Counted from the stretch's first letter, positions 46,914 to 55,673 are shown. The stretch: 64,000 bases of DNA from Acidobacteriota bacterium (GCA_013289875.1 JABCZC010000007.1:1-64000); one strand, 5' to 3'. Notes: generated from the sequence alone by a model not told the origin. A program made the numbers and translations.

Positions 46914-48259
46914 TCGACCACCACGGCGTCTTCCTGCTGGTAGCGGCACTCAGCGCTGTGATTGCGCTCATTCTGCTCATTGCTGTCTTCAAGCTGAATC
47001 CCTTCATCGTCCTGTTTTTGACGTCGCTGGCGCTGGCGGTGGTGACCGGTATGCCGGTGCAGGCGATCGTCCACTCATTCGAGGTGGGTCTGGGCAATAC
47101 GCTGGGGCACATCGCGATCGTAGTGGGGCTGGGCACCATGCTCGGCAAGATGATGGCCGAGTCGGGGGGCGCAGACCGCATCGCGTTCACGCTGATTCGG
47201 CTGTTTGGGCCTAAGAACATCCACTGGGCGATGGTGGTGATCGGGTTTGTCGTTGGCCTGCCGGTTTTCTTTGAAGTGGGCTTCGTGCTGCTGATACCGA
47301 TTGCCTTCACGGTGGCCCGGCGTACCGGGTCGTCGCTGGTGCTGGTCGGGTTGCCGATGGTGGCCGGGCTATCGGTGGTGCACGGGTTGATGCCGCCGCA
47401 TCCGGCGGCGATGCTGGCGGTGACCATCTTCAACGCCGATGTGGGCCGCACGATCTTCTATGCGCTCCTGATCGGCATTCCTACGGCGGCGCTTGCCGGT
47501 CCGCTGTATGCGAAGTTCATCGCGCCACGGATTCAGCTGGATCCGGACAATCCGATGGCGGCGCAGTTTGTCGATCACGGTGAGGAGAGCAGCCTGCCGG
47601 GATTCGGCATTACGCTGGCGACCATTCTGCTGCCGGTTGCGCTGATGCTGATCGGGAGCTGGGCCGATTTCGTGTCTGCGCCGAAGAGCGGGCTGAACGA
47701 TGGTTTGCGGCTTCTTGGCAATCCGGACATCGCGCTGCTGATCGGGGTGATCGTAAGCTTCGTGACGCTGGGTAGGATGCGCGGCGTTACGCGCGAGACG
47801 ATTCTGAAATTTACCAACGAATGCCTGGCCCCCACCGCCACCATTACCCTGCTGGTCGGCGCGGGGGGAGGGTTTGGGCGCATCCTCCAGGACAGCGGCG
47901 TCTCGCAGGCGATCGTGACACTTGCTCTCCACACGCATGTATCGCTGCTCGTGATGGCGTGGATGGTAGCCGCCCTCATCCGGCTGGCGACCGGGTCGTC
48001 GACGGTGGCGATGTCGACGGCGGCGGGTATTGTCGCGCCCATTGCCCTGCACGCGACCGGGGTTCGGCCAGAGCTACTAGCGATTGCCACGGGTGGAGGG
48101 TCGCTGATCTTCTCGCACGTCAACGATGGAGGCTTCTGGCTGGTGAAGGAGTACTTTCATATGAGCGTCGCGGAGACGATGAAGACCTGGTCAATCTGCG
48201 AGACGATCATCTCGGTTTCGGTGCTGGTTCTGACGCTGGCGCTGTCTCTGGTCGTTTGA
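46910..48259 (+). CDS. GntP-family proton symporter
   Basis: 449 aa with about 12 membrane helices. GntP/DsdX family features: LGTMLGKMMAESGGADRIA, HWAMVVIGFVVGLPVFFEVGFVLLIP, HGLMPPHPAAML and the late FSHVNDGGFWLVKEYF. The family moves gluconate-like acids, but DsdX of E. coli carries D-serine. In this context, import of D-amino acids or their N-acyl derivatives is more likely. Starts at 46910 inside the RidA stop. Confidence 0.93.
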   Translation: MIDHHGVFLLVAALSAVIALILLIAVFKLNPFIVLFLTSLALAVVTGMPVQAIVHSFEVGLGNTLGHIAIVVGLGTMLGKMMAESGGADRIAFTLIRLFGPKNIHWAMVVIGFVVGLPVFFEVGFVLLIPIAFTVARRTGSSLVLVGLPMVAGLSVVHGLMPPHPAAMLAVTIFNADVGRTIFYALLIGIPTAALAGPLYAKFIAPRIQLDPDNPMAAQFVDHGEESSLPGFGITLATILLPVALMLIGSWADFVSAPKSGLNDGLRLLGNPDIALLIGVIVSFVTLGRMRGVTRETILKFTNECLAPTATITLLVGAGGGFGRILQDSGVSQAIVTLALHTHVSLLVMAWMVAALIRLATGSSTVAMSTAAGIVAPIALHATGVRPELLAIATGGGSLIFSHVNDGGFWLVKEYFHMSVAETMKTWSICETIISVSVLVLTLALSLVV

Positions 48260-48266
48260 GGGAGTA

Positions 48267-48594
48267 CCCCCTCCCCCCTGTTTTGGCTATGATTCCGTAA
48301 TCGATTGATATTAAATTGTTTAACGGGTACGTCGACGCTACATAATAGTCAGTAAAAGACTTATCGCCACTTTCATGATTCTAAGCGAGTTACAGGCAGC
48401 TTTTGCACTGATTTCAGAGCTGTCGCTAAGGCAGCCCTGTAATCGATTGATATTATTATGGATGGCTGAAGCTATTTGATTCTAAAGCCGTTGCGGCAAT
48501 CCGTTGTCGCTGAAGACAAAAGACCCGGCGATGATGGCGACGGGTCTTTTCTGTCTCTATTTCTATTGTAGCGATTTGAGAGAAATAGTCCGCC
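48267..48594. repeat. Composite intergenic element, copy 2 (C-tract, GTAATCG repeats, hairpin, 42-nt box)
   Basis: Order on the + strand: C-rich tract 48267-48278; GTAATCGATTGATATTA at 48297-48313 and an exact second copy at 48439-48455; GTTACAGG at 48389; hairpin 48518-48550; box 48553-48594. The box matches the one at 27666-27707 in 34 of 42 positions, including an identical run of 12 (AGAAATAGAGAC on the - strand). Distances from the first GTAATCG to GTTACAGG (92 versus 90), to the last repeat (142 versus 147), to the hairpin (221 versus 229) and to the box end (297 versus 298) agree with copy 1. It sits between the 3' ends of the permease and EamA genes. Confidence 0.75.
48518..48550. terminator. 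Bidirectional hairpin terminator
   Basis: AAAAGACCCG pairs perfectly with CGGGTCTTTT around a 13-nt loop, giving a T-run on either strand. It could end both the permease transcript (+) and the EamA transcript (-). It is part of the composite element. Confidence 0.8.
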
Positions 48595-48613
48595 AACTAT
48601 TTCGGGTTGATCG

Positions 48614-48988
48614 TTACCTGTTTCCCAGGAAGACGAGAGTGACGCCGATGGCGACGAGCAGGACTCCGAGCCAGCGCTGGCGGCTGACCCGCTCGTTTAG
48701 AAAGGCGAGTCCGCCGAAGGCTCCGGCGACGTAGCTCAGGGCGGTAACCGGGACAACAAAGCTGACGTTGTACATGGACAGCGCACCCAGCAGGGCGAAG
48801 AAGGCGGTCGCCATCATGCCTACGCCGACCCACATCCAGGGCAGGCGCAAGGCTCTCAGGATGACTTTCGCGATCTGGACGGGGTGGAAGCTGGTGGCTT
48901 CACCGACCTGCTTCATGGCGCGCGAGACGCAGAGCTCGCCGCCGGTTCCGGCGACGACGATCAGGGTAAAGAGGATGAGCTGGCGCAC
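48614..48988 (-). CDS. Half-size EamA/SMR-type membrane transporter, subunit 2
   Basis: 124 aa, GTG start sharing one base with the upstream stop (TAGTG). Four membrane helices, as in small multidrug resistance proteins: IAGTG-type start LIVVAGTGGELCVSRAMKQVG, and the last two helices SFVVPVTALSYVAGAFGGLAFLNERVSRQRWLGVLLVAIGV. The ALSYV...LNERV pattern is the EamA motif. It is likely to pair with the upstream protein as an antiparallel heterodimer, as ArnE/ArnF do. Substrate unknown. Confidence 0.85.
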   Translation of the reverse strand: MRQLILFTLIVVAGTGGELCVSRAMKQVGEATSFHPVQIAKVILRALRLPWMWVGVGMMATAFFALLGALSMYNVSFVVPVTALSYVAGAFGGLAFLNERVSRQRWLGVLLVAIGVTLVFLGNR

Positions 48989-49404
48989 TACGCAGGCTCC
49001 GTAGTTCTGGGGTTGGTCCGGCCTACGACAAAGACTCCGAGGCAGATGACGGCGATTCCGGCCCAGCGCAGGGGAGAGACGCGTTCTCCGAGCATGAGGT
49101 AACTGAGAAGGGCGACGACTCCGTAGGCCAGCGAGGAGGCGGGCTGCACGAAACTATAGTCGGCCCAGGACAGCACCAGCATGTAGGCCACGAAGAAAGT
49201 GATGAGAGAGGCGATTCCCAGCCAGATGGAGGGGGAGGCGAAGATTTTCAGAGCTGTGTGGAGCAGCTCGGCGGGCGGCCACAGGGTCAGGTCGCCGATG
49301 TGCTTCATTCCTTTTCCGAGCAGGACGTTGCCGAGCGGGCCGGCGATGATCATGACGGCGATCATCAAGAAAGTCTTCAGATGCAGGGGTTTGTCCGGCG
49401 TCAT
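48988..49404 (-). CDS. Half-size EamA/SMR-type membrane transporter, subunit 1
   Basis: 138 aa with four helices. FLMIAVMIIAGPLGNVLLGKGMKHIGD corresponds to the first helix, and SFVQPASSLAYGVVALLSYLMLGERVSPLRWAGIAVICLGV to the last two with the EamA motif. It overlaps the next gene by one base. Two adjacent, similar 4-helix genes indicate a two-gene transporter. ArnE/F-like lipid-carrier flippases, drug exporters and metabolite exporters all fit. Confidence 0.85.
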   Translation of the reverse strand: MTPDKPLHLKTFLMIAVMIIAGPLGNVLLGKGMKHIGDLTLWPPAELLHTALKIFASPSIWLGIASLITFFVAYMLVLSWADYSFVQPASSLAYGVVALLSYLMLGERVSPLRWAGIAVICLGVFVVGRTNPRTTEPA

Positions 49405-49751
49405 CGGGTTTGCGGAACGCCTGTCGAGACAGAAATCATTCTTCCATTGTAAAGGTTCGTCTTTTGGGGGAAGCGCTTAGTGAGCGCGTCGGCGATTTTT
49501 CGTCAACCAACAAAGTCGTTTCCTGCCACCGAGCCCGTTTGATGATTCCCGTTCCGAATGCCAGTTTACGGGCAATTGAAATTGGCTCTGAATCAAAAGC
49601 TAGGAGGCTGTCCAAAATCGCACAGGTTTTTTGATTCCCGGACATGGTGGTGATCGAGCTCAGACCCGAACGTCTGTGATTCCACCACTTAGCCCGGCGG
49701 ACGCTGGCGACAAACGTGCAACCTATCCCCCCGGATTTCCAGAGGGATGCG
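49405..49751. other. Gap between EamA genes and ADOP permease
   Basis: About 350 bp between divergent genes. Frames here (for example 49436-49759 on the - strand) show no motif. It must hold the promoters of both neighbours. No repeat or operator was recognised. Confidence 0.45.
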
Positions 49752-52184
49752 ATGCTCACTCTGCTGCAGGATGGGATCTTCGCGATACGCCAGCTTCGCC
49801 GCCACCGCGCCTACGCCCTGGTCACGATCGTCTCGATGGCGCTCGGAGTCGGCGCCGCGGCAGCGGTCTACAGCGTCCTCTACGGCGTGTTGATCGATCC
49901 TTATCCTTATCGCGACGCCGCCCACATCGCCTTCATTACGGTACGATCCGCCAAAGGCGATGACGCGGGCGACCGCAGGCTTACGGTGCGGCAGGTGGAG
50001 CAGCTCAAGCAGCTACCCGCGATCGAGGATGCGTTTGCTCAGGGTGATGTCAGCATGATCGCCACCGATGGTGAGCTTCCCGTCTCGGTGTTCGTGCTTC
50101 AGGTGACCGGCAACGGCCTCGATTTCCTCGGCGCGCCGATGCTGCTCGGCCGCGCCTTCACCGCGGCGGAGGCCCCTGTGGGCAAAGAACCGCCTCCTGT
50201 CGCGGTCATCAGCTACCCGTTCTGGAAGACCCATTTCAACGGGCGCGCGGATGCCCTCGGCAAGAACCTGGAGCTCAACCATCGCAAATACACCGTGATC
50301 GGCGTGGCTCCGCCGCGCTTCACCTGGCACGACGCTCAGGTATATCTGCCGATGCCGGCCAGCATCGACCCCGAAACCCGCTTCCAGACGCTCATCCGCG
50401 TAAGAAAAGGCGTCTCCATGGAGGCGGCATCGAGCCAGATGCAAGGCTTCATCGAGCAAGACATCCGGGAACATCCCAAAATGTTTCGCCCGGATCAAAT
50501 CCGCGTCAAAGTCGAGTCGCTGAACGATTGGCTGCTGGGCCGCTTCAAAGGCACCTTGATGGTGCTCTTTTGTGCCTCCGGGGTGCTGCTGTTGATCGGC
50601 TGCGGCAATGTCTCCATTCTCATGCTGGCCCGGGGACGCGCGCGGGCGCAGGAGCTGGCGATGCGCACCGCCCTCGGCGCGACGCGATTGCGTATCCTGC
50701 GGCAGCTGCTCACGGAGGCTGTGGTGCTCTCCTTCGTCGGGGGCGCACTGGGAGTTGCACTGGCTTACCTCGGCATCCAGCTGATTACCGCACTCATGCC
50801 GGAGTATGCCATTCCTCATGAGGTAGTCATCGCGATCAACCTGCCGGTGCTGGCCTTTAGCGTGGCCGTCTCCATCGCCTGCGGCCTGTTCTTTGGGACG
50901 CTGCCCGGCCTTCAGCTTTCGCGGCCGGGAGCCGGGCATCTGGTTCCGTCAGCGGGAACGCGCACCGCCACTGTCCGGCGTTCGCCCCTGCAGGCGATCA
51001 TGCTGGGCGGGCAGGTGGCGCTTTCCGTGGTGCTGCTCGCTGCGGGAGCGGCGGCCATGCGCCACTATATGGAGGCTTACACGGCGAAGCTGGGCTTCAA
51101 CCCACATCCCGTGCTCACCCTCAGCGCACAATTGCCCGAGGGTTCGTACCCCACCTGGCAGGCAAGGGTGAACTATTACGATCAGATGCTGGAGAAGGTC
51201 GGCACAATCCCCGGCGTTGCCTCCGCCACCTTCAGCAGCAGCTATCCAGGGAATGCCGAATGGACCACCGATGTGACGGTTCAAGGGCGGATGGCCAACT
51301 CCGGGCGAGAATCGGAACTGCAACTGATCAGCGCCGGATACTTCGACACGCTCGGCATACCGCAAGTGAGTGGACGCATCTTCACCCGTGCCGAGACGCT
51401 TCGCGGCGCTCCGGTGGCGGTCGTCAACCGGGCATTCGTCCGGAAATACTTCGATGGTGGAGACCCGATCGGGCGCAATCTCATCATCCCGGACCTCGAT
51501 TCGAGCTGGCCAAACATCGTCAAGCCCACAAGCGCCAGTCAGCCGCTCGAGATCGTGGGTGTCGTGGAAGACTCGAAGAACTACGGGCTGCATCGCCCGG
51601 TCAGGCCGCAGGTATACGCGCCCTACACCCTTTTCCTGCCCTGGGGAGAGTTGGTATTCGCGCGCGCGGCGTCTGGACATCCGGCAGCGCTCGAACGCCC
51701 GGTTGCTGCCGCCCTGATGTCGCTCAACCAGGACCAGGCAATCCAGCGCCCCATGCCGATGGATGAGTTCATGTCGATGTTTTCCTGGTCACATGAACGC
51801 TTCACTTCGGTCATTTTCGTGCTCTTCGCCGTCGTCGCGCTAGCGCTTGCCATGATCGGCTTGTTCAGCGTCGTCGCTTATGGAGTGGAGCAGCGCACCC
51901 GAGAGATCGGCATCCGCGTGGCGCTCGGTGCGCACCGATGGAATGTCCTGATGCTGGCTCTCTCGGCATCTCTGCAAGCAACCGCAGCCGGATTGGCGGC
52001 GGGAATCGTGGCCACCCTGCTGTTGAGCAACACGATCTACCAATGGACAGACAGCACCACCAGGGATGCCGCTGTCCTCATGATCGTCTCTGCCGTCTTT
52101 CTGCTGACAACGCTGGTGGCGTGCCTGTGGCCGGCAAATCGCGCCCTTCACATCGACCCGCTGGAAGCGCTGCGGGCTGAATAG
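49752..52184 (+). CDS. ADOP-family duplicated orphan ABC permease (MacB/FtsX type)
   Basis: 810 aa from the ATG at 49752 (GAGGGA upstream). Two copies of the same unit: helix plus MacB-type periplasmic domain (about 10-260; VSMALGVGAAAAVYSV, GVAPPRF) with FtsX helices (about 270-400), then a second periplasmic domain (about 450-640) and FtsX helices (about 685-800; RTREIGIRVALGAHRWNV). No ATPase gene is adjacent, which defines the orphan type so frequent in acidobacteria. There is no N-terminal PadR domain. Probably a mechanotransmission or export component; cargo unknown. Confidence 0.92.
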   Translation: MLTLLQDGIFAIRQLRRHRAYALVTIVSMALGVGAAAAVYSVLYGVLIDPYPYRDAAHIAFITVRSAKGDDAGDRRLTVRQVEQLKQLPAIEDAFAQGDVSMIATDGELPVSVFVLQVTGNGLDFLGAPMLLGRAFTAAEAPVGKEPPPVAVISYPFWKTHFNGRADALGKNLELNHRKYTVIGVAPPRFTWHDAQVYLPMPASIDPETRFQTLIRVRKGVSMEAASSQMQGFIEQDIREHPKMFRPDQIRVKVESLNDWLLGRFKGTLMVLFCASGVLLLIGCGNVSILMLARGRARAQELAMRTALGATRLRILRQLLTEAVVLSFVGGALGVALAYLGIQLITALMPEYAIPHEVVIAINLPVLAFSVAVSIACGLFFGTLPGLQLSRPGAGHLVPSAGTRTATVRRSPLQAIMLGGQVALSVVLLAAGAAAMRHYMEAYTAKLGFNPHPVLTLSAQLPEGSYPTWQARVNYYDQMLEKVGTIPGVASATFSSSYPGNAEWTTDVTVQGRMANSGRESELQLISAGYFDTLGIPQVSGRIFTRAETLRGAPVAVVNRAFVRKYFDGGDPIGRNLIIPDLDSSWPNIVKPTSASQPLEIVGVVEDSKNYGLHRPVRPQVYAPYTLFLPWGELVFARAASGHPAALERPVAAALMSLNQDQAIQRPMPMDEFMSMFSWSHERFTSVIFVLFAVVALALAMIGLFSVVAYGVEQRTREIGIRVALGAHRWNVLMLALSASLQATAAGLAAGIVATLLLSNTIYQWTDSTTRDAAVLMIVSAVFLLTTLVACLWPANRALHIDPLEALRAE

Positions 52185-52304
52185 AGCTCACGCCGCCTTT
52201 TTCAAGATGACGCGCTGGAAGCAGGCGCTGCTCCCCTTCTCGTCTTACCTCATGACCCACTTGAGCCATTGAGGGTCGCGCCATGCTGGTGGAATGATCC
52301 CTGC

Positions 52305-52586
52305 ATGCGAGTCAACCTCATCACCCATTCATCCGGTCAGATTAAGTTAGGCACAGGGGCTATCCCGCTCTCACTGAAAATCCGCCCTGCATGTGGGCTT
52401 CCCGGCGAATACGAGTACGCCACTGACAGCGCGGCAGTCGTGTGGATGCTCCGCAAGCAGACAGATTTGCCCGCTGCTGTCATCGAACGCTTTGAGGAGA
52501 GAATGTACACCGCATTCAACGCTCACCTCCTGGGCGTGGAACTGAGCGAGAGGACCCTGACAGAGATTGGGTATTTCGTCGAGTAG
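52305..52586 (+). CDS. Small conserved-looking protein of unknown function
   Basis: 93 aa from the ATG at 52305; an upstream ATG at 52269 is less likely. The sequence is compact with no signal peptide or membrane helix: IPLSLKIRPACGLPGEYEYATDSAAVVWMLRKQ followed by two helices and LGVELSERTLTEIGYFVE. It does not match a family I can name. The amino-acid composition is that of a folded protein, so I consider it real. Confidence 0.6.
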   Translation: MRVNLITHSSGQIKLGTGAIPLSLKIRPACGLPGEYEYATDSAAVVWMLRKQTDLPAAVIERFEERMYTAFNAHLLGVELSERTLTEIGYFVE

Positions 52587-52608
52587 GTCCCGCCTGGGCG
52601 GAATCCGG

Positions 52609-53250
52609 TCATTTGAGATACTTCTCCGGCAGCGTCAGTCCTGAGCGCTCATCGTCCCACAGAATGCTGGCAATCCAGAAGCGGCCTTGCGCGTGCACGA
52701 TCTGGATGGAGTTAATGCCACGCGTGAAGGGTGTGGCATCTTCGGCTGTATGCCGGCTCTCGTAGGTGCTCCAGACGTGAACGAGGTTGCCGAATTCTTC
52801 GACGCGATTGGCGATGCTCCGCTCGAAGAAACCGTGGGTCTTGAAGTAGGGATCGTCACGCTGCACATACATGTCAGGGGTGAGGAACACCGCGTCGCTT
52901 GTGCGCGCGGGGTGGTCAGCGCTGGCCGGAGCATCGGGGCGGATGACTCCAAGGCGGCCATCGGGCAGGAAGAGCGAACGAAAGCGGTCCCAATCACGGG
53001 GTTTGCCTGCAGGTCCGGAGATTACATCGTAGAGCGAAGCGAGGAGATGCTCGACGGTGTCTACGTCGCTTGAGTTTTTCGCGGCCGGCCAACCGGGGTG
53101 TCCCGCGAGTGAACCTACCAGAGGTGGCGGAGCAGGCTGGGAGGGTGGCGATGACTGCTGAGATAGCGCCGGCAGGGTCAGGCTCGCAAGCAGAATCCCC
53201 GATGCAACGAGGCAGATGGTTTTCGATGTCGCTTTTCGTTTCGCCTTCAT
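52609..53250 (-). CDS. Exported SnoaL/NTF2-like protein
   Basis: 213 aa from the ATG at 53250, which has GGAGG 8 nt upstream and opens a signal peptide (KRKATSKTICLVASGILLASLTLPALSQ). After a Pro/Ser-rich spacer the domain DTVEHLLASLYDVISGPAGKPRDWDRFRSLFLPDGRL is the typical start of an NTF2-like cone fold, and LVHVWSTYESRHT and GINSIQIVHAQGRFWIASILW are its later strands. Such proteins may be enzymes or binders. It stands alone. Confidence 0.8.
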   Translation of the reverse strand: MKAKRKATSKTICLVASGILLASLTLPALSQQSSPPSQPAPPPLVGSLAGHPGWPAAKNSSDVDTVEHLLASLYDVISGPAGKPRDWDRFRSLFLPDGRLGVIRPDAPASADHPARTSDAVFLTPDMYVQRDDPYFKTHGFFERSIANRVEEFGNLVHVWSTYESRHTAEDATPFTRGINSIQIVHAQGRFWIASILWDDERSGLTLPEKYLK

Positions 53251-53614
53251 AAGGCTTTCCTCCGAGTTTGTTTTACGCGGGCAGGCTCCGCGACTGCGAT
53301 GCATCGGCATTGCCGGTCTGCCCTCAAATGAATCTTGAGTCCTCAACGAATCTATGAATGCCCAGAGTATTTGGGGTATTTGCTCTCGTCTATAGCGAAT
53401 CGGATTTTGTTGTGCGGGGGACAAGGGGTTCGGCTCGTCGCTGGCATCATGCCCTTTCGAGTGCCTGGGAATCGGCATTTCCGCGGCAAAATTCTGGAAT
53501 TGCTAACCTAACACCCACGCCCTTCGGTTCTCTCCCATCGCTGATGGGTTCTACGCGGCCACGACCTGCTCAGTAGGTTTCGGCAACTTCGTACGCCGTG
53601 GACTGACGACGCAA
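53251..53614. other. Gap with no recognised gene
   Basis: 364 bp between two - strand genes. A + strand frame at 53358-53576 lacks a ribosome site and any motif. Nothing else recognised beyond the ribosome site of the left-hand gene. Confidence 0.5.
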
Positions 53615-54313
53615 TCAGGCGGCGTTCGCGACATTTACGACGTGTCCCGGTCGATTGTGCCTTGTCAACTTCACTGCCGCCCACATCAGCCAGATGAATC
53701 CGAGATATCGGGTGATCGGAAGCAGGAAGTTGGCCGGATAGGCGATCAGGCTCAGCGTCGAGAACTCTCCGGCAACGGCGACCACCATTCCCAGAACAAC
53801 CAGCCAGCGCGGGAGGAGACGGGAAAAGTAGCTTGTGATGGAAACCCCCGCAGCCAGCAAACCGAATCCGGCCGCGTAGGCGGGTCCGCCGAACAAGAAG
53901 CTGAGCAAGGCGAGGGCTCGAACTAGCGGTACTGAAGCGGGGATGTCAGGTGCGGACAACACCCAGCCGAACAGGCCTGAAAAGATGAGCGCGTTGGCGG
54001 CCGTCAATCCGCCAAACAACGCGATGTTGGTGCCGGCGGCGCGAACTCCCATAAACCGCAACCGGCTGACCATGGTGACGGCGAAGATGCCAAGAGGCAC
54101 GGCGGAGGCGAATAAGAAGAAGCTGCTCACGCGTACGGCCGTCGGGTTCTGCTGGAAAAAGGCTCTGACGGTCTCAGCATCCGCAAAGGGGTTGACGTAA
54201 GGCGCGCCATGACGGAGCACCGCGGCTGCTACGAGGCCCGCTGCGAAGAGCAGGATGTGGACGATTCCGAGCAGAATCAAAGAAGGACCACGGAAATGCG
54301 GCGACGGTTTCAT
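53615..54313 (-). CDS. Integral membrane protein of unknown function, divergent from a MarR regulator
   Basis: 232 aa with about six membrane helices (for example LILLGIVHILLFAAGLVAAAVL, ALALLSFLFGGPAYAAGFGLLAAG). It resembles the DUF4386-type membrane proteins, but this is only a likeness. Its start is 55 bp from the divergent marR-like gene across an AT-rich region with inverted repeats, so it is the probable target of that regulator. Confidence 0.75.
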   Translation of the reverse strand: MKPSPHFRGPSLILLGIVHILLFAAGLVAAAVLRHGAPYVNPFADAETVRAFFQQNPTAVRVSSFFLFASAVPLGIFAVTMVSRLRFMGVRAAGTNIALFGGLTAANALIFSGLFGWVLSAPDIPASVPLVRALALLSFLFGGPAYAAGFGLLAAGVSITSYFSRLLPRWLVVLGMVVAVAGEFSTLSLIAYPANFLLPITRYLGFIWLMWAAVKLTRHNRPGHVVNVANAA

Positions 54314-54322
54314 AGTGAAATC

Positions 54323-54349
54323 ATTTATAACATAAATTATTTAATAAAT
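54323..54349. promoter_or_regulatory. AT-rich operator between MarR gene and its divergent neighbour
   Basis: Two adjacent inverted repeats: ATTTAT-AAC-ATAAAT (54323-54337) and ATTTA-A-TAAAT (54339-54349). MarR proteins bind dyads of this kind in divergent promoters. This stretch is far AT-richer than the rest of the window. Confidence 0.6.
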
Positions 54350-54368
54350 GCAATAATATTTTTTCAAT

Positions 54369-54842
54369 ATGGACAATCGGGAAATGGAAAGAGGACAACC
54401 GGGATTTCTGCTGTCGCAGCTGGGTGCCCATGCGGCGGGGCGATTCGCAGAGCGGCTAAAGGATCTGGAACTCTCACCGGCCGATGCGGGTATCCTGCGC
54501 CTGCTGCGGACGGCGGCGGGGATCAGCCAACAGGAACTTTCTTCGCGGCTGCAGATTCATCCCAGCCGGCTGGTGGCAATTCTCGACAATCTGGAAAGGC
54601 GTCAACTTGTGGAGCGGAAGCCGAACCCCGACGACCGGCGCCTGTATTCGCTTCATTTGACAAAGGATGGCGGTGAGATCCTGCAACAGATCGGCAGGGT
54701 GGCGCGGGAGCATCAGGATGCGCTTCTCTCAGCGCTCACCGGCGAGGAGCGCGCGAAGCTGACGGAGATGCTGCAGAGAGTCGCCGACGCAGAGGGGCTC
54801 ACGCGCGGTGTTCACCCTGGGTATCAGCGGATGGGGAAGTGA
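54369..54842 (+). CDS. MarR-family transcriptional regulator
   Basis: 157 aa. Winged helix-turn-helix: LSPADAGILRLLRTAAGISQQELSSRLQIHPSRLVAILDNLERRQLVERKPNPDDRRLYSLHLT, which has the wing motif DDRR, flanked by dimerisation helices. It should repress or modulate its own gene and the divergent membrane protein, and respond to a small phenolic-type ligand as many MarR proteins do. Confidence 0.94.
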   Translation: MDNREMERGQPGFLLSQLGAHAAGRFAERLKDLELSPADAGILRLLRTAAGISQQELSSRLQIHPSRLVAILDNLERRQLVERKPNPDDRRLYSLHLTKDGGEILQQIGRVAREHQDALLSALTGEERAKLTEMLQRVADAEGLTRGVHPGYQRMGK

Positions 54843-54942
54843 GGAGCGCCGAACTTGAGCATCGGATTATGAGCACTCTTTGACTCACGGCATCACGACC
54901 GGCAACAATGAAGACAGTACTACAGGAGTTTGTTTGCATTCC

Positions 54943-55530
54943 ATGATCGATATCAGCACGTTTGCCACCGGGCTCAGCAAAATACCGGAAGAGCAGTTTA
55001 CCGACAGCGCTGTGCTCGAATACATGCGCGAGAATCCGGTATCGGTCGCGAGCCTGCAACCGTACCTTTACTTCAGCTCAGAGCATTACACGCGGAATCT
55101 GATCCATCACACGCCGCTCTTCGATCTGATTGCCATCTGTTGGGAAAGCGGACAGATGAGCAGGATCCATAACCACACCAACCAGCGCTGTTGGATGGGG
55201 ATCGCCCACGGCAAGGTGCAGGTGCAGAACTACCGGCTCGTCTGCCAGGACCCCACGACGCAGTTCTGCGAACTGGCCCCCACGGATCGCTACATGATCG
55301 ACGCGGATAATCCGGCCGAGGTCGACTCCGAGGAGCCGATCCATCTTGTGGTGAATCCGCCGGGCTTCGGCTCGCGCGCGGTTACGCTGCACATTTATTC
55401 CCGGCCTTTTGATGAGTGCGACGTGTACGACCTGAAATCGAAACGCTACGAAACGGTGAGCCTGTCAAATACCAGCGAAGGCGGCCTGCTTACCTGCAGC
55501 CTGGCCGTCGAGAAGGTGGCGCTTGCGTAG
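54943..55530 (+). CDS. Cysteine dioxygenase-like cupin protein
   Basis: 195 aa from the ATG at 54943; a TTG at 54934 sits closer to the AGGAG at 54924 and may be the true start. The iron-binding cupin motif SRIHNHTNQRCWMGIAHG (HxH) and the later His in VTLHIYSRPFDECDVYD are those of bacterial cysteine or thiol dioxygenases, which oxidise cysteine to its sulfinic acid. The Cys in NQRCW sits where mammalian enzymes have their Cys-Tyr cofactor cysteine or a bacterial Gly. Substrate (cysteine or 3-mercaptopropionate) not decided. Cytoplasmic. Confidence 0.85.
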   Translation: MIDISTFATGLSKIPEEQFTDSAVLEYMRENPVSVASLQPYLYFSSEHYTRNLIHHTPLFDLIAICWESGQMSRIHNHTNQRCWMGIAHGKVQVQNYRLVCQDPTTQFCELAPTDRYMIDADNPAEVDSEEPIHLVVNPPGFGSRAVTLHIYSRPFDECDVYDLKSKRYETVSLSNTSEGGLLTCSLAVEKVALA

Positions 55531-55673
55531 CGGGGCTGTGAGGCGGCTAGGTCATACGTTGTGATATCTTACGCAAAATAATGGTGTCATAAGGATTCCT
55601 CTTCTTTCGAGCCAGGGTAGTACACTGCAAGCTTGAGGCTGTTTGGAACGACGAGTAAGAGGCATACACAGAA

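Noticed and set aside
49436-49759. 107-aa - strand frame between the EamA genes and the ADOP gene, considered as a transposase remnant
   Set aside because: No transposase motif or terminal inverted repeat could be found; the resemblance was only an impression.
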